DNA of 64,000 nucleotides from contig NZ_RXLO01000008.1 of assembly GCF_003958645.1 (NCBI RefSeq), forward strand, positions 62,001 to 126,000, in the 5' to 3' direction. This stretch comes from Chitinophaga rhizosphaerae. GTDB lineage: Bacteria; Bacteroidota; Bacteroidia; Chitinophagales; Chitinophagaceae. The notes under the pieces were generated by a model that was given only the letters and a program-made list of their open reading frames with translations, searched no databases and had not been told where the DNA came from. The translations under genes were made by a program, and so were the position numbers. Positions 17,524 to 26,375 of the stretch are shown here, piece by piece (position 1 is the first letter of the stretch; every line of letters starts with the position of its first letter).

Positions 17524-19902
17524 TCACACCGCACGCCCCGCTTCGCTGATGAGGCGATGCACCCTGCCGCGGAGGGACGTTGCTTCCAGCAGGGATTCCA
17601 GGGGCAGGGGCATCCGGTAGCGCCAGTACCAGGGAAGGATGGCGGGAACATTGATCCGCTCCTGCGACGGGTCCTCCGGGTGCGGCAGTGAATCGTCGAG
17701 CGAAAGCCAGTCCTGCAGTTGCAGGATGCACCACATCGCGGGCGACTGCAATTGCCTGCGGATGGAGGGCTCCCGGTCGGTGGGGATTTCGCTTCGTAGC
17801 GTGCCCATATCATGCGTGGACGGCGTAACGACCGATAAATAAGGCGCGTCTGACGGTGTCCGGCCGGGATATCGGGGCATGCGGTCAACCTCCAGCCCCA
17901 GGATACCCAATGCAGACATTACTTCCGGAACACTGTGAGGGATCAGTCCCAGGTCTTCGCCGCACACCAACATATCTGTGGCGCTGGTTAATACCGGCAA
18001 TTTATGCAGGGCGGATTGCTTCCAAAGTTCATCGTGACGATGGAAAAAGAAATCGTCCGACAACCGGCGCAAACTGGTTTGCTCCGATTCCGGTAGTGCC
18101 TGGAACGAAAGCGTGTCGGCCATCCCGAACCGGGGATGGAATTTATCAGGTTCCGGCTCCAGGAAAAGTACGTTGGCGGCTAACTGGCGAAGCGCGGCGG
18201 CGAACGTTGGTTTTTCCCCGGCAAAAGGTTGCGCCTGTTTCAGGCGGTAGAATCCCGGGGACTGAGGCTCGAGATATTCGGATTTCAGCCGGTCTGCCTC
18301 ATGTCCAAACAGGGCAGAAATGACGCCGTCCGTGATATACGGCCTGCAATATCTTTCCCGCGAAAACGGAATACCCAGGTCCGTGATTTCGGACGCCGTC
18401 AACGGAAGGGACGGTTCGAAATATCCCAGCAGGGGGCTTGCGGCATTGCGGGGCACCTGCCAGAGGCGGAAGAACCCCAGCACATGGTCTATCCGGAAGG
18501 CGGAAAAGTATTGGGCCATGTGTTGCAGGCGGCGTTTCCACCAGTTAAAGCCGTCGGCTTCCATCTGCTCCCAGTTGTAAGTGGGGAATCCCCAGTTTTG
18601 CCCTTCGGTTGCGAATTCATCGGGCGGTGCGCCTGCCTGAACGGCGGTATTGAACAAACCGGGCTGCTCGAGCACGTCTGCGCTATGTAAAAACATACCG
18701 ATGGGGAGGTCTCCCTTCAGCGCAATCCCTTTCGATCGTAATATGGCTACCGCGGTGGTGAGCTGCTTGTGGAGATGGTATTGCACGAAGCGGTAATACC
18801 CCTGATCGCTCGTTCCATCGCGCCGGCAGCAAAAATTCGCGTATGCCGGTAGCCAATGTTCCTGCGTTCGTTCCCAGTCAAGATAGGCCGCGTCCGGTGT
18901 GAACATGCGGTAGAATCCACGCAATGCGGCTTCCTTAAAGGCAAGCGTGGCTTCGTAATCCATTTCGGGAAGATCGAGTCGCTTTTGCTGCTCCGCATAG
19001 CCCCTCACCTTCCCGATCGCCGGGAGGTGCATATAAATGGGATGAAGGGCGAAGGCGGATACGGCGGCATAGGGATATGAATCCTGCCAGGTTTTGCTCC
19101 AGGTGGTATCATTGACCGGAAGCAATTGAATCATCCGGATACCTGCCGCTGCGGCCCACTCCGCCAGCAATGGCAGATCGGCGAATTCCCCGCAGCCCAG
19201 GCTCTTCCCCGAACGGAGCGAGAACACAGGCACCGCAACACCCGCACCTTTCCATGGCTGGAGCGGGAAGCGGGCGAACCCATCATCTATCGAAGCAGCG
19301 CCTTCAGAATAATACGTCCTGTTTTCACCGGGCTCCCATTCCCAATCGTCTTCCGACCCGGAAACACAATATTTATAAGCAATTGCCATCTGGACCGGCA
19401 ATTCCACTTCCACCGAGAAAACCCCGTCGTTGCCTGCGAACATCTCCACCGCGAAATCAGGAGCCCAATTGCCGAGGGGCGACACATTCCCGATCAGCCA
19501 AACTTTCTTTTCAACCGGCAATAACGGCGCCCGTACCCGGAACCGATGCGAGCCGTTTCTACCTGGATTTGCCGCTACAAGCCCCTGCCTCGAAAAAAAA
19601 ACATCCCTGAATGGCGCGCGCATCCACGATTCCGCCTCATTACCGGGGAAATGGAAGGTGTCGTGGATCGAGTAGGTATTTAGGTCTTGCGGAAAATTAA
19701 TCTCCCGCAATGATGTTTCCTCCAGCCTTCCGTTCGAAAGGATGGCATAACGATATGTTATAAACAGGCCTTCCCATTCCAGGGTTAATGCCCACGTTTG
19801 CGGATCAACGTAATCCATGACCAACCGCTGCCCGTTTTCCAGGCAGAGGACCAATTGCTGCCCCCAGGAGGAAGCGAAGCGGACATAGAAACGCAGGGTC
19901 AT
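17524..19902 (-). CDS. malQ: 4-alpha-glucanotransferase with two CBM20 domains (DPE2-type MalQ)
   Basis: This 792-residue GH77 enzyme moves glucan segments between maltodextrins. Residues 1-about 100 and 120-220 form two starch-binding CBM20-like domains; the second shows VWLIGNVSPLGNW and ends in the DDWEWEPGENR strand. GH77 follows from about 235. SYPYAAVSAFALHP lies near its start. The nucleophile is in FRIDHVLGFFRLW, the acid-base Glu in CGEDLG, and the third carboxylate in STHDMGTLRSE. The CBM20-CBM20-GH77 order is that of plant DPE2 and Bacteroidota MalQ, so maltose and branched glucan are likely substrates. It starts 32 nt after the toxin-like gene on the same strand and may share its transcript. 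Confidence 0.92.
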   Translation of the reverse strand: MTLRFYVRFASSWGQQLVLCLENGQRLVMDYVDPQTWALTLEWEGLFITYRYAILSNGRLEETSLREINFPQDLNTYSIHDTFHFPGNEAESWMRAPFRDVFFSRQGLVAANPGRNGSHRFRVRAPLLPVEKKVWLIGNVSPLGNWAPDFAVEMFAGNDGVFSVEVELPVQMAIAYKYCVSGSEDDWEWEPGENRTYYSEGAASIDDGFARFPLQPWKGAGVAVPVFSLRSGKSLGCGEFADLPLLAEWAAAAGIRMIQLLPVNDTTWSKTWQDSYPYAAVSAFALHPIYMHLPAIGKVRGYAEQQKRLDLPEMDYEATLAFKEAALRGFYRMFTPDAAYLDWERTQEHWLPAYANFCCRRDGTSDQGYYRFVQYHLHKQLTTAVAILRSKGIALKGDLPIGMFLHSADVLEQPGLFNTAVQAGAPPDEFATEGQNWGFPTYNWEQMEADGFNWWKRRLQHMAQYFSAFRIDHVLGFFRLWQVPRNAASPLLGYFEPSLPLTASEITDLGIPFSRERYCRPYITDGVISALFGHEADRLKSEYLEPQSPGFYRLKQAQPFAGEKPTFAAALRQLAANVLFLEPEPDKFHPRFGMADTLSFQALPESEQTSLRRLSDDFFFHRHDELWKQSALHKLPVLTSATDMLVCGEDLGLIPHSVPEVMSALGILGLEVDRMPRYPGRTPSDAPYLSVVTPSTHDMGTLRSEIPTDREPSIRRQLQSPAMWCILQLQDWLSLDDSLPHPEDPSQERINVPAILPWYWRYRMPLPLESLLEATSLRGRVHRLISEAGRAV

Positions 19903-19934
19903 GCCCGGAAATTACAAAAAAACGGTCATTCCTC

Positions 19935-20549
19935 TCACGGCCAATCCGCCCGCTCCCGCGGCAGGAAGAAACCGAGAATGCAATTCGGATTGCGGATACA
20001 GATTTGCGCATGGGTCTTATCGTAAATTCCGGCGCCCTCGAAAATTGGTTTTCCTTCCACGAAAACGCCCCGAACGGAATCATAAGGAGGGGATCTTTCT
20101 CCTTCCATTGCAGTGTGCAGGTACTCCAGCACATCACAATCGAGATTCCGAATTAAAAGATCCCGCGTAGCACCTACCGATTTATTTGTAGAAAGCAATT
20201 TACCAGAAAGCTGGTTGTCTACATGTAATTCTTTATGTGCCTCTGCTACAACCCTGAGGCATTTCTTATCAGTTAAATCCAGGCAATTACCTAACCGCAA
20301 CACGGCGCCCAGCACGGCTGGATTTTCACAAACCGCTTTCCCAGGCGGATGCCGGGCAAATTCAAGCGCCCGCTCGAAGTTGTTTTGCCAGAAGTAATAG
20401 CCATGCCCCAGCCAGTCATAATCATTCTCACTTTTCCACAACATTTCACGACCAGAAATCACCGCGTCGCAAACAAGCTGACTACAACCATGAAAACCAA
20501 TAATGAGGCCCGGTTCGGCCGTATATAATTCCCGAAGCGTCACAAACAA
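19935..20549 (-). CDS. ADP-ribosyltransferase-like protein, putative toxin
   Basis: This 204-residue protein begins with a rare start, TTG at 20549 or GTG two codons later. It shows a PARP/diphtheria-toxin-like pattern. GFHGC puts a histidine (His20) on the first strand, and DYDWLGHGYYFW places a tyrosine (Tyr52) in a GxYF context with RALEFA after it. The late segment HAQICIRN puts a Gln (Gln182) where H-Y-E/Q enzymes have the third catalytic residue. NAD-dependent ADP-ribosylation is therefore inferred, not shown. The gene is 13 nt downstream of a 113-residue partner on the same strand and is A+T-richer than malQ, suggesting an acquired toxin-antitoxin-like cassette. Confidence 0.6.
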   Translation of the reverse strand: MFVTLRELYTAEPGLIIGFHGCSQLVCDAVISGREMLWKSENDYDWLGHGYYFWQNNFERALEFARHPPGKAVCENPAVLGAVLRLGNCLDLTDKKCLRVVAEAHKELHVDNQLSGKLLSTNKSVGATRDLLIRNLDCDVLEYLHTAMEGERSPPYDSVRGVFVEGKPIFEGAGIYDKTHAQICIRNPNCILGFFLPRERADWP

Positions 20550-20562
20550 TGGATTAATTTAA

Positions 20563-20904
20563 TTATACCTGAGCGCCGTTTCCCGAAATCCTGTTCATTC
20601 GCTGAGAATACCGGCTGCCTTTCTTCAAAGCTTCCTTTAACCACTTGCGGTGATAAGCCCTTAGTTTTTTACCCCGGACAGGGTCATATGCTTCGTTGGC
20701 TGTATATTCTTTCAGCCCTTGTTCCAATTTCTGTCTTATCTCAAGACGTTTCCGTTTATCTTCCGCGGTTGCGATTGTGCCGTCGATATAACACCAGTAT
20801 TCCTGGTGCATCTTTAAATAAGCCCGGTCATACAATAACAATCGGCGCCTTTCCATCATCGAAGCCCACAAAAAATTAAAATTTTCATCGTTCGAATAAT
20901 ACAT
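20563..20904 (-). CDS. Basic helical partner of the ART-like protein, putative antitoxin
   Basis: This 113-residue protein is rich in Lys, Arg, Glu and Tyr and looks all-helical, with charged helices such as AEDKRKRLEIRQKLEQ and a basic tail (AYHRKWLKEALKKGS). It precedes the ADP-ribosyltransferase-like gene by 13 nt on the same strand, the usual antitoxin-first order. No helix-turn-helix is evident. The gene is clearly poorer in G+C than its surroundings. I do not recognise the family; the antitoxin role rests on position and size. Confidence 0.55.
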   Translation of the reverse strand: MYYSNDENFNFLWASMMERRRLLLYDRAYLKMHQEYWCYIDGTIATAEDKRKRLEIRQKLEQGLKEYTANEAYDPVRGKKLRAYHRKWLKEALKKGSRYSQRMNRISGNGAQV

Positions 20905-21051
20905 CGTTCAAAGTTTTAAATGTTAACAATAGCCGATCAGATCGAAGCTTTGAAAACTTCAACCCGAATCGCGTCATGAATCATTAACCATTGGGAAGCG
21001 GGGAACAGCAGCAGCGTGGGTTACAATACAATTATAATACTCAATATAGGG

Positions 21052-21070
21052 AGTTTTGTGACACAAAACT
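21052..21070. promoter_or_regulatory. 19-bp palindrome in divergent intergenic region
   Basis: AGTTTTGTG and CACAAAACT are perfect 9-nt inverted arms around one base, in an A+T-rich 205-bp region between the toxin-like cassette and the divergent hydrolase gene. It is a good candidate operator for autoregulation of either side. Confidence 0.45.
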
Positions 21071-21109
21071 TTTCTAAAACAAAATTCTCTTTTTGTCGTT
21101 CTTAGGAAC

Positions 21110-22024
21110 ATGATCCGACCCCTCACCTTCTGCGTCCTGCTCGCTTTCGGCTGCTCCAAACCTGCCGACCGCGCCACGCCTCCCGGCCTCCGCGAACACA
21201 TCGTTCTGCCATCCGCTGCCAATTCAAATATCAACGCTTACAACGATCCGAACTACGCGTATGTTGTCCCCGACAACATACGCCGCAACCAACTCCTCGT
21301 CTTCCTCCCCGGCACCGGCGCCGAGCCTAAAAACTACCGGAAATTCATCCGCCTCGCCGCCGAAAAAGGATATCACGCCATCGGCCTCATGTATCCCAAC
21401 GAACCCGCCGTCAACGAGCTCTGCGCCGGCTCTGCCGACATCACCGCCCATTCCCGGGCACGACTCGAAATCATCGACGGCACCGACCGCCACCCCGGCG
21501 TATCCGTCGATCGCACCAACTCCATCATCCAGCGGCTGACCGATCTCCTGCATTACCTCGACCAATCATTTCCCGGCGAAAACTGGGCGCAATTCCTCAA
21601 CGGCAATCAGCCCGCCTGGGAAAAGATCCTCGCCGCCGGGCACTCCCAGGGCGCCGGCCATGCAGGCGTGATGGGAAAGCAATATCCCCTCCGCCGGGTA
21701 ATCCTCTTTTCCGGCATAGACTACCTCTCCAACGGACTAATCCCCGACTGGGTGCAAAACACCACCCGCCATAATATTTACTATGCGCTACATCATGAAA
21801 AAGACGAGCTTCTCGACATCTCCATCGTAAAATCCGGCTGGGCGCACCTCGGCATGGCGCCACCCGTTTCCGCCGACGCAAGCATCCCGCCCACGGCGCA
21901 CACCCTCACTACCACCGCTACACCCGCGCTCCTGCTGCCTTTGCGCTTCCACAACATGACCGCCGTGGATGTTTTCGCGCCCGCCTCCATTGCAGATAAC
22001 GCCTGGTTGCATTTCCTGCAATAA
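21110..22024 (+). CDS. Alpha/beta-hydrolase lipoprotein (BPSS1187-like)
   Basis: This 304-residue protein has a short signal sequence ending at a lipobox-like AFGC (Cys about residue 15), so it is probably lipid-anchored. LLVFLPGTGAEP opens the hydrolase fold and AAGHSQGAGHAG contains the nucleophile elbow serine. A late histidine (LRFHNMTAVD) could complete the triad. The pattern resembles BPSS1187-family proteins. Substrate unknown. A ribosome-binding AGGA lies 4 nt before the ATG. It is divergent from the putative toxin-antitoxin cassette and convergent with dnaK. Confidence 0.72.
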   Translation: MIRPLTFCVLLAFGCSKPADRATPPGLREHIVLPSAANSNINAYNDPNYAYVVPDNIRRNQLLVFLPGTGAEPKNYRKFIRLAAEKGYHAIGLMYPNEPAVNELCAGSADITAHSRARLEIIDGTDRHPGVSVDRTNSIIQRLTDLLHYLDQSFPGENWAQFLNGNQPAWEKILAAGHSQGAGHAGVMGKQYPLRRVILFSGIDYLSNGLIPDWVQNTTRHNIYYALHHEKDELLDISIVKSGWAHLGMAPPVSADASIPPTAHTLTTTATPALLLPLRFHNMTAVDVFAPASIADNAWLHFLQ

Positions 22025-22042
22025 AAACTTCCCAACATAAAA

Positions 22043-22073
22043 AAAGCCCGGACGCTTTCGCATCCGGGCTTTT
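22043..22073. terminator. Bidirectional hairpin terminator
   Basis: A 10-bp stem (AAAGCCCGGA / TCCGGGCTTT) with a 10-nt loop, flanked by A and T runs, separates the hydrolase gene from convergent dnaK. Confidence 0.85.
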
Positions 22074-22092
22074 CTGTTATTCGTAATAGTCT

Positions 22093-24009
22093 TTATTTCA
22101 CTTCTTCGAATTCCGCGTCGGTCACAGTATCACCATTGGTCCCTTGCTGACCGCCCTGCTGTTGCTGGCCTCCCTGCTCAGGTCCGCCATTGGCGCCACC
22201 CTGTGCCTGGGATGCCTTGTACATTTCTTCGGAAGCGGCCGTCCATGCAGCATTCAGCTCGGCGGAAGCAGCGTCGATCTGGGCGATGTCCTGGGTTTTG
22301 TTTGCGGTACGCAGTTTCTCCAGGGCAGCTTCGATCGGGGCTTTTTTATCGGCCGGGATCTTGTCGCCATACTCCTTCAGCTGTTTTTCGGTCTGGAACA
22401 CGAGGCTGTCTGCCTGGTTGATCTTCTCGATCTTCTCGCGTGCCGCCTTATCTTCCGCTTCGTTGGCCTTGGCTTCGGCTTTCATCTTTTCGATCTCATC
22501 CTTGTTCAGGCCGCTGCCGGCTTCGATACGGATGTTCTGGGATTTGCCGGTGCCCTGGTCTTTCGCAGTTACGTGCAGGATACCGTTGGCGTCGATGTCG
22601 AACACCACTTCGATCTTGGGCACGCCGCGGGGAGCTGGCGGGATATCGTTGAGGATGAAGCGGCCCAGCGTCCTGTTCTGGCTGGCCATGGGGCGCTCGC
22701 CTTGCAGTACGTGGATTTCTACGCTCGGCTGGCTATCGGCCGCGGTAGAGAACACTTCGCTCTTTTTCGTGGGGATGGTCGTATTGGCCTCGATCAGCTT
22801 GGTCATAACGCCGCCCATGGTCTCGATACCGAGGGAAAGCGGGGTCACGTCCAGCAGCAGCACGTCTTTCACCTCACCGGTGAGAACGCCGCCCTGGATA
22901 GCCGCACCTACTGCCACTACTTCGTCGGGGTTTACGCCCCTGTTCGGCTTTTTGCCGAAGAATTTCTCTACTACTTCCTGGATGCGGGGGATACGGGTAG
23001 AGCCGCCCACCAGGATCACTTCGTCGATCTTGCTGATCTCGATACCTGCGTCGGCCAATGCTTTGCGGCAAGGCTCCAGGGTCCTTTCCACGAGGCTGTC
23101 ACTCAACTGTTCGAATTTGGCGCGGGTGAGTTTTTTCACCAGGTGTTTCGGCACACCGTCTACCGCAGTGATGTAAGGCAGGTTGATCTCGGTCTCCTGG
23201 GAAGAAGACAGTTCGATCTTCGCCTTTTCAGCAGCTTCTTTCAGACGCTGCCAGGCCATCGGGTCCTTATGCAGGTCTACGGCTTCGTCTTTCTTGAATT
23301 CGTCTGCCAGCCAGTCCATGATCACTTTATCGAAGTCATCGCCACCGAGGTGGGTATCGCCATTGGTGGATTTCACTTCGAACACGCCGTCGCCCAGTTC
23401 AAGGATAGACACGTCGAAGGTACCGCCACCGAGGTCGAACACGGCGATCATGCTGTCGTGATGTTTCTTGTCCATACCATACGCCAGTGCGGCGGCGGTA
23501 GGTTCGTTGATGATACGGCGAACGGTGAGGCCCGCGATCTCGCCGGCTTCTTTGGTTGCCTGGCGCTGTGCGTCGTTAAAGTAAGCCGGAACGGTGATCA
23601 CCGCTTCGGTCACTTCCTGGCCGAGGTAATCTTCAGCCGTTTTCTTCATTTTCTGAAGGATCATGGCCGAGATCTCCTGGGGAGTGTACAGCCGTCCATC
23701 TATATCGATGCGGGTAGTGTTATTGTCGCCCTTTACCACTTTGTAGCTCACGTGGCTCAGTTCATTGGACACTTCGTCGAAATGACGGCCCATGAAACGC
23801 TTCACCGACATGATGGTGTTAACGGGGTTGGTGATCGCCTGGCGTTTGGCGGGATCGCCCACCTTTCTTTCTCCGTTCTTTAAAAAAGCAACGACGGACG
23901 GGGTGGTACGGCGCCCTTCGTCATTTGCGATAACTACCGGTTCGTTGCCTTCCATTACAGCAACACAAGAGTTGGTAGTTCCTAAGTCAATACCTATGAT
24001 TTTTCCCAT
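22093..24009 (-). CDS. dnaK: Molecular chaperone DnaK (Hsp70)
   Basis: This 638-residue Hsp70 binds exposed hydrophobic segments and releases them in an ATP-driven cycle with DnaJ and GrpE. The start at MGKIIGIDLGTTNSC was chosen because all DnaK proteins begin there; the longer frame adds 29 unrelated residues. The ATPase domain has AYFNDAQRQATKEAG and FDLGGGTFDVS. LLDVTPLSLGIET begins the linker and substrate domain, and the helical lid ends in a Gly/Gln-rich tail before VTDAEFEEVK. Neither dnaJ nor grpE lies beside it. No consensus CIRCE element was seen upstream. Confidence 0.98.
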   Translation of the reverse strand: MGKIIGIDLGTTNSCVAVMEGNEPVVIANDEGRRTTPSVVAFLKNGERKVGDPAKRQAITNPVNTIMSVKRFMGRHFDEVSNELSHVSYKVVKGDNNTTRIDIDGRLYTPQEISAMILQKMKKTAEDYLGQEVTEAVITVPAYFNDAQRQATKEAGEIAGLTVRRIINEPTAAALAYGMDKKHHDSMIAVFDLGGGTFDVSILELGDGVFEVKSTNGDTHLGGDDFDKVIMDWLADEFKKDEAVDLHKDPMAWQRLKEAAEKAKIELSSSQETEINLPYITAVDGVPKHLVKKLTRAKFEQLSDSLVERTLEPCRKALADAGIEISKIDEVILVGGSTRIPRIQEVVEKFFGKKPNRGVNPDEVVAVGAAIQGGVLTGEVKDVLLLDVTPLSLGIETMGGVMTKLIEANTTIPTKKSEVFSTAADSQPSVEIHVLQGERPMASQNRTLGRFILNDIPPAPRGVPKIEVVFDIDANGILHVTAKDQGTGKSQNIRIEAGSGLNKDEIEKMKAEAKANEAEDKAAREKIEKINQADSLVFQTEKQLKEYGDKIPADKKAPIEAALEKLRTANKTQDIAQIDAASAELNAAWTAASEEMYKASQAQGGANGGPEQGGQQQQGGQQGTNGDTVTDAEFEEVK

Positions 24010-24214
24010 AATGATAATATTCTCCTTTGTGAAACAGTGTATCCCGGAAAACCGGGCTTGTCTTCCCTGGACAATGATTATGCCAACGGCAGGCAATATG
24101 AAAATATGTCAGTTTCCGTCCAACAGCTTTGTATAACGAATAAAAAGATGTCTTCCCTAATAGAACACAGTCAGGTGTTTTTTGTTTTCAAATACGTACA
24201 CAACCGACATTCAT

Positions 24215-25567
24215 ATGAAAAAAACCATGTTCCGGTGGGTCATTTGCGTCATGACCGCCCTGCCCCTCGTTAGTGTTGCCCAGCAATCCGACCCTCCCCC
24301 TAACCCGCATGGCAGCCTTTTCGGCGGCGGCGGTATGAACTACAGGACCTTCTCCGTCGGCATCAACGGCGGCATCACCGCCCCTTCCGTCCTCATCGGC
24401 GGCAGCAACGATTTCACCAAATCGCTCATCAGCTACGGCTATGGCGCTTATGCCAAATGGCAGCTCCTCCATTTCTTCAGCCTCCGGGCCGATTATATGG
24501 GCGGCCGGCTCAAGGGCGACCAGAGCCGCGAGCTCGGCAACGGCGCCAATCCCAACCGGGCGTTCTCGTCTTTCGAAACCCGCCTGAAATGGACCGCCAG
24601 CCTCAGCGGCGTATTCAACTTCGCCTCCATCAACTGGGCCTATAAAAAGCCCATCGCACAATTATACGCCTCCGTTGGCGGCGGCCTCGCCGGCTACAGC
24701 CCCCGCGTTACCCCCGGCGGCGGCACGGAGATGGAATACAAGACAGACGGTAATATCAAGGAGCTCATCATTCCCGTGGGCGCCGGTATCAAGTTCAGGC
24801 TCAATGACTTCATGAACCTCGATCTCGGTTATACCATGAACTTCCTCGATGCCGACAACCTGGACGGCTATAAATACGGCCCCTCCAAAGACCGCTTCTC
24901 CTACGGATACGCCGGCCTCGAATTCGCCATCGGTTCGCGCACCAAACCGCAACTGCAGTGGCATAACGGGCCCGCCGTCATGTACGACGACCTTGTGGGC
25001 CAACGCGACCAGCTCCGCCGCGAGCTCGAAGCAGAAAAAGCCAACAATGAAAAACTGGCCGCCGACCTGGCGCAATTGCAGAAAGACAGCGACGGCGACG
25101 GCGTTTCGGACGTATTCGACAAATGCCCGAACACGCCATCGGGCGACAAGGTAGACGGCGCCGGCTGCTCACTGCCAAAACCGGACACCGCACGGCCCGT
25201 TCAGGTCATAATTACAGACGACGATCGCCGGCTCGTGAAAAACGCCATCGACAACCTAGAATTCGCCACGGGAAAATCGGATATCAGTCCTAAATCCTTT
25301 ACTTCGCTGGACCAGGTAGCGTCGCTGCTGGTGCGTAAAAACCTTAGCCTCAAACTGGCAGGCCATACGGACAATACCGGTAACCGCACCAAAAACATGG
25401 CACTTTCGAAAGACCGTGCCGAATCGGTAAAATCCTACCTGGTGTCCAAAGGCGTAAACCCCAGCCGCATCGAAGCCACAGGTTACGGCCAGGATCAGCC
25501 CATCGCTTCCAATAAAACCGCCGCGGGCCGCCAGGCGAACCGCCGCGTAGAATTCACCATCTATTAA
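24215..25567 (+). CDS. OmpA-family outer-membrane protein
   Basis: This 450-residue protein links the outer membrane to peptidoglycan. The start MKKTMFRW gives a signal peptide ending near VSVAQQ. Residues about 30-260 form a beta-barrel domain. A short coiled coil (RDQLRRELEAEKANNEKLAADL) leads to one thrombospondin type-3 calcium-binding-like repeat, DSDGDGVSDVFDKCPNT. The C-terminal OmpA domain shows LKLAGHTDNTG and ATGYGQDQPI with RQANRRVEF, the peptidoglycan-binding arginine region. It is monocistronic with a terminator 34 nt after the stop. Confidence 0.93.
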   Translation: MKKTMFRWVICVMTALPLVSVAQQSDPPPNPHGSLFGGGGMNYRTFSVGINGGITAPSVLIGGSNDFTKSLISYGYGAYAKWQLLHFFSLRADYMGGRLKGDQSRELGNGANPNRAFSSFETRLKWTASLSGVFNFASINWAYKKPIAQLYASVGGGLAGYSPRVTPGGGTEMEYKTDGNIKELIIPVGAGIKFRLNDFMNLDLGYTMNFLDADNLDGYKYGPSKDRFSYGYAGLEFAIGSRTKPQLQWHNGPAVMYDDLVGQRDQLRRELEAEKANNEKLAADLAQLQKDSDGDGVSDVFDKCPNTPSGDKVDGAGCSLPKPDTARPVQVIITDDDRRLVKNAIDNLEFATGKSDISPKSFTSLDQVASLLVRKNLSLKLAGHTDNTGNRTKNMALSKDRAESVKSYLVSKGVNPSRIEATGYGQDQPIASNKTAAGRQANRRVEFTIY

Positions 25568-25600
25568 AAAACAGGTTTCTAATATAGTGACGTCCTGACA

Positions 25601-25635
25601 AAAGCCCTTCCGGTAACTCCGGAAGGGCTTTTTTT
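25601..25635 (+). terminator. Rho-independent terminator after the OmpA gene
   Basis: A 13-bp stem (AAAGCCCTTCCGG / CCGGAAGGGCTTT) with a 5-nt loop is followed by a T run. Confidence 0.88.
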
Positions 25636-25684
25636 CGCTCCGGCATGTATTTTGTTACACCAATCCTGCCAATTTTGACATATT

Positions 25685-26269
25685 ATGAAAAAATCCATTT
25701 TCTTATTCCTGACCATATGCCTGCTTAGTGTTGCGGCGCAAGCGCAACAAGTGAAATTTGGTATGAAAGGCGGTTTAAACGTCGCCAAAATCACCAACAT
25801 CGACAATCGCAAATCACGTCCTTCCATCTATGTCGGCGGTTTTGCCCGGGTAGGGATCAACGAGCAGTGGAGCATTCAGCCAGAACTGGTATACTCCGGC
25901 CAGGGATTCAAGATCGACCCTCCCTTCTTTGATACCTACACGGAAGCCGTTAACTACATTAACCTGCCTGTCATGGCGCAGTATCACATCATCCCCGAAT
26001 TTTACCTCGAAGCCGGTCCGCAGATCGGATTCAAAGTAGCGGCGAAAATTAAGAACGACGGCAATTCCCACGACGTCGGCGATGCGTATAAAGGCGTCGA
26101 TTTCGGACTGGGGTTCGGTCTCGGCTATGATTTCGACTTCGGCCTTGGTGTGGGTGCGCGCTACAACTTCGGCCTCACCAACGCAGCCGACACCGACAAA
26201 AAACATGCGAACTCCGTTGCGCAGTTCGGCGTAACGTACACGTTCGGCAATTTCCGCATTAAAAAATAG
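25685..26269 (+). CDS. Outer-membrane beta-barrel (porin-like) protein
   Basis: This 194-residue protein has a signal peptide (MKKSIFLFLTICLLSVAAQAQ) and a small beta-barrel of the PF13568 type common in Bacteroidota. VKFGMKGGLNVAKI, then a series of amphipathic strands (WSIQPELVYSGQGF, YINLPVMAQYHI, FYLEAGPQIGF), and a terminal strand VTYTFGNFRIKK. The function is unknown; such proteins are often simply abundant envelope proteins. It stands alone between two terminators. Confidence 0.87.
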   Translation: MKKSIFLFLTICLLSVAAQAQQVKFGMKGGLNVAKITNIDNRKSRPSIYVGGFARVGINEQWSIQPELVYSGQGFKIDPPFFDTYTEAVNYINLPVMAQYHIIPEFYLEAGPQIGFKVAAKIKNDGNSHDVGDAYKGVDFGLGFGLGYDFDFGLGVGARYNFGLTNAADTDKKHANSVAQFGVTYTFGNFRIKK

Positions 26270-26295
26270 TAAAGGCATTAGCCTGTAAAACCCGA

Positions 26296-26329
26296 AGCAG
26301 CGTGCCGCAAGGCCGCTGCTCTTTTTTTT
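26296..26329 (+). terminator. Rho-independent terminator after the beta-barrel gene
   Basis: Stem AGCAGCG / CGCTGCT is extended inside by GCC-GCAA-GGC and followed by eight T residues. Confidence 0.88.
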
Positions 26330-26344
26330 GCCCTTCCGAACCGT

Positions 26345-26352
26345 TACCTTTG
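26345..26352 (+). promoter_or_regulatory. -7 promoter element of argS
   Basis: TACCTTTG matches TAnnTTTG and lies 23 nt before the argS ATG, right after the preceding terminator. Confidence 0.55.
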
Positions 26353-26375
26353 CCCTCTACCATCAATTGATATTC

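Noticed and set aside
17379..17552. 56-codon plus-strand frame at the malQ 3' end
   Set aside because: The sequence looks protein-like in places but has no recognised relative, no ribosome-binding site and overlaps malQ.
22144..23883. 579-codon plus-strand frame over dnaK
   Set aside because: Antisense dnaK frames are a known artefact historically misread as a dehydrogenase-like protein; nothing here supports a real gene.
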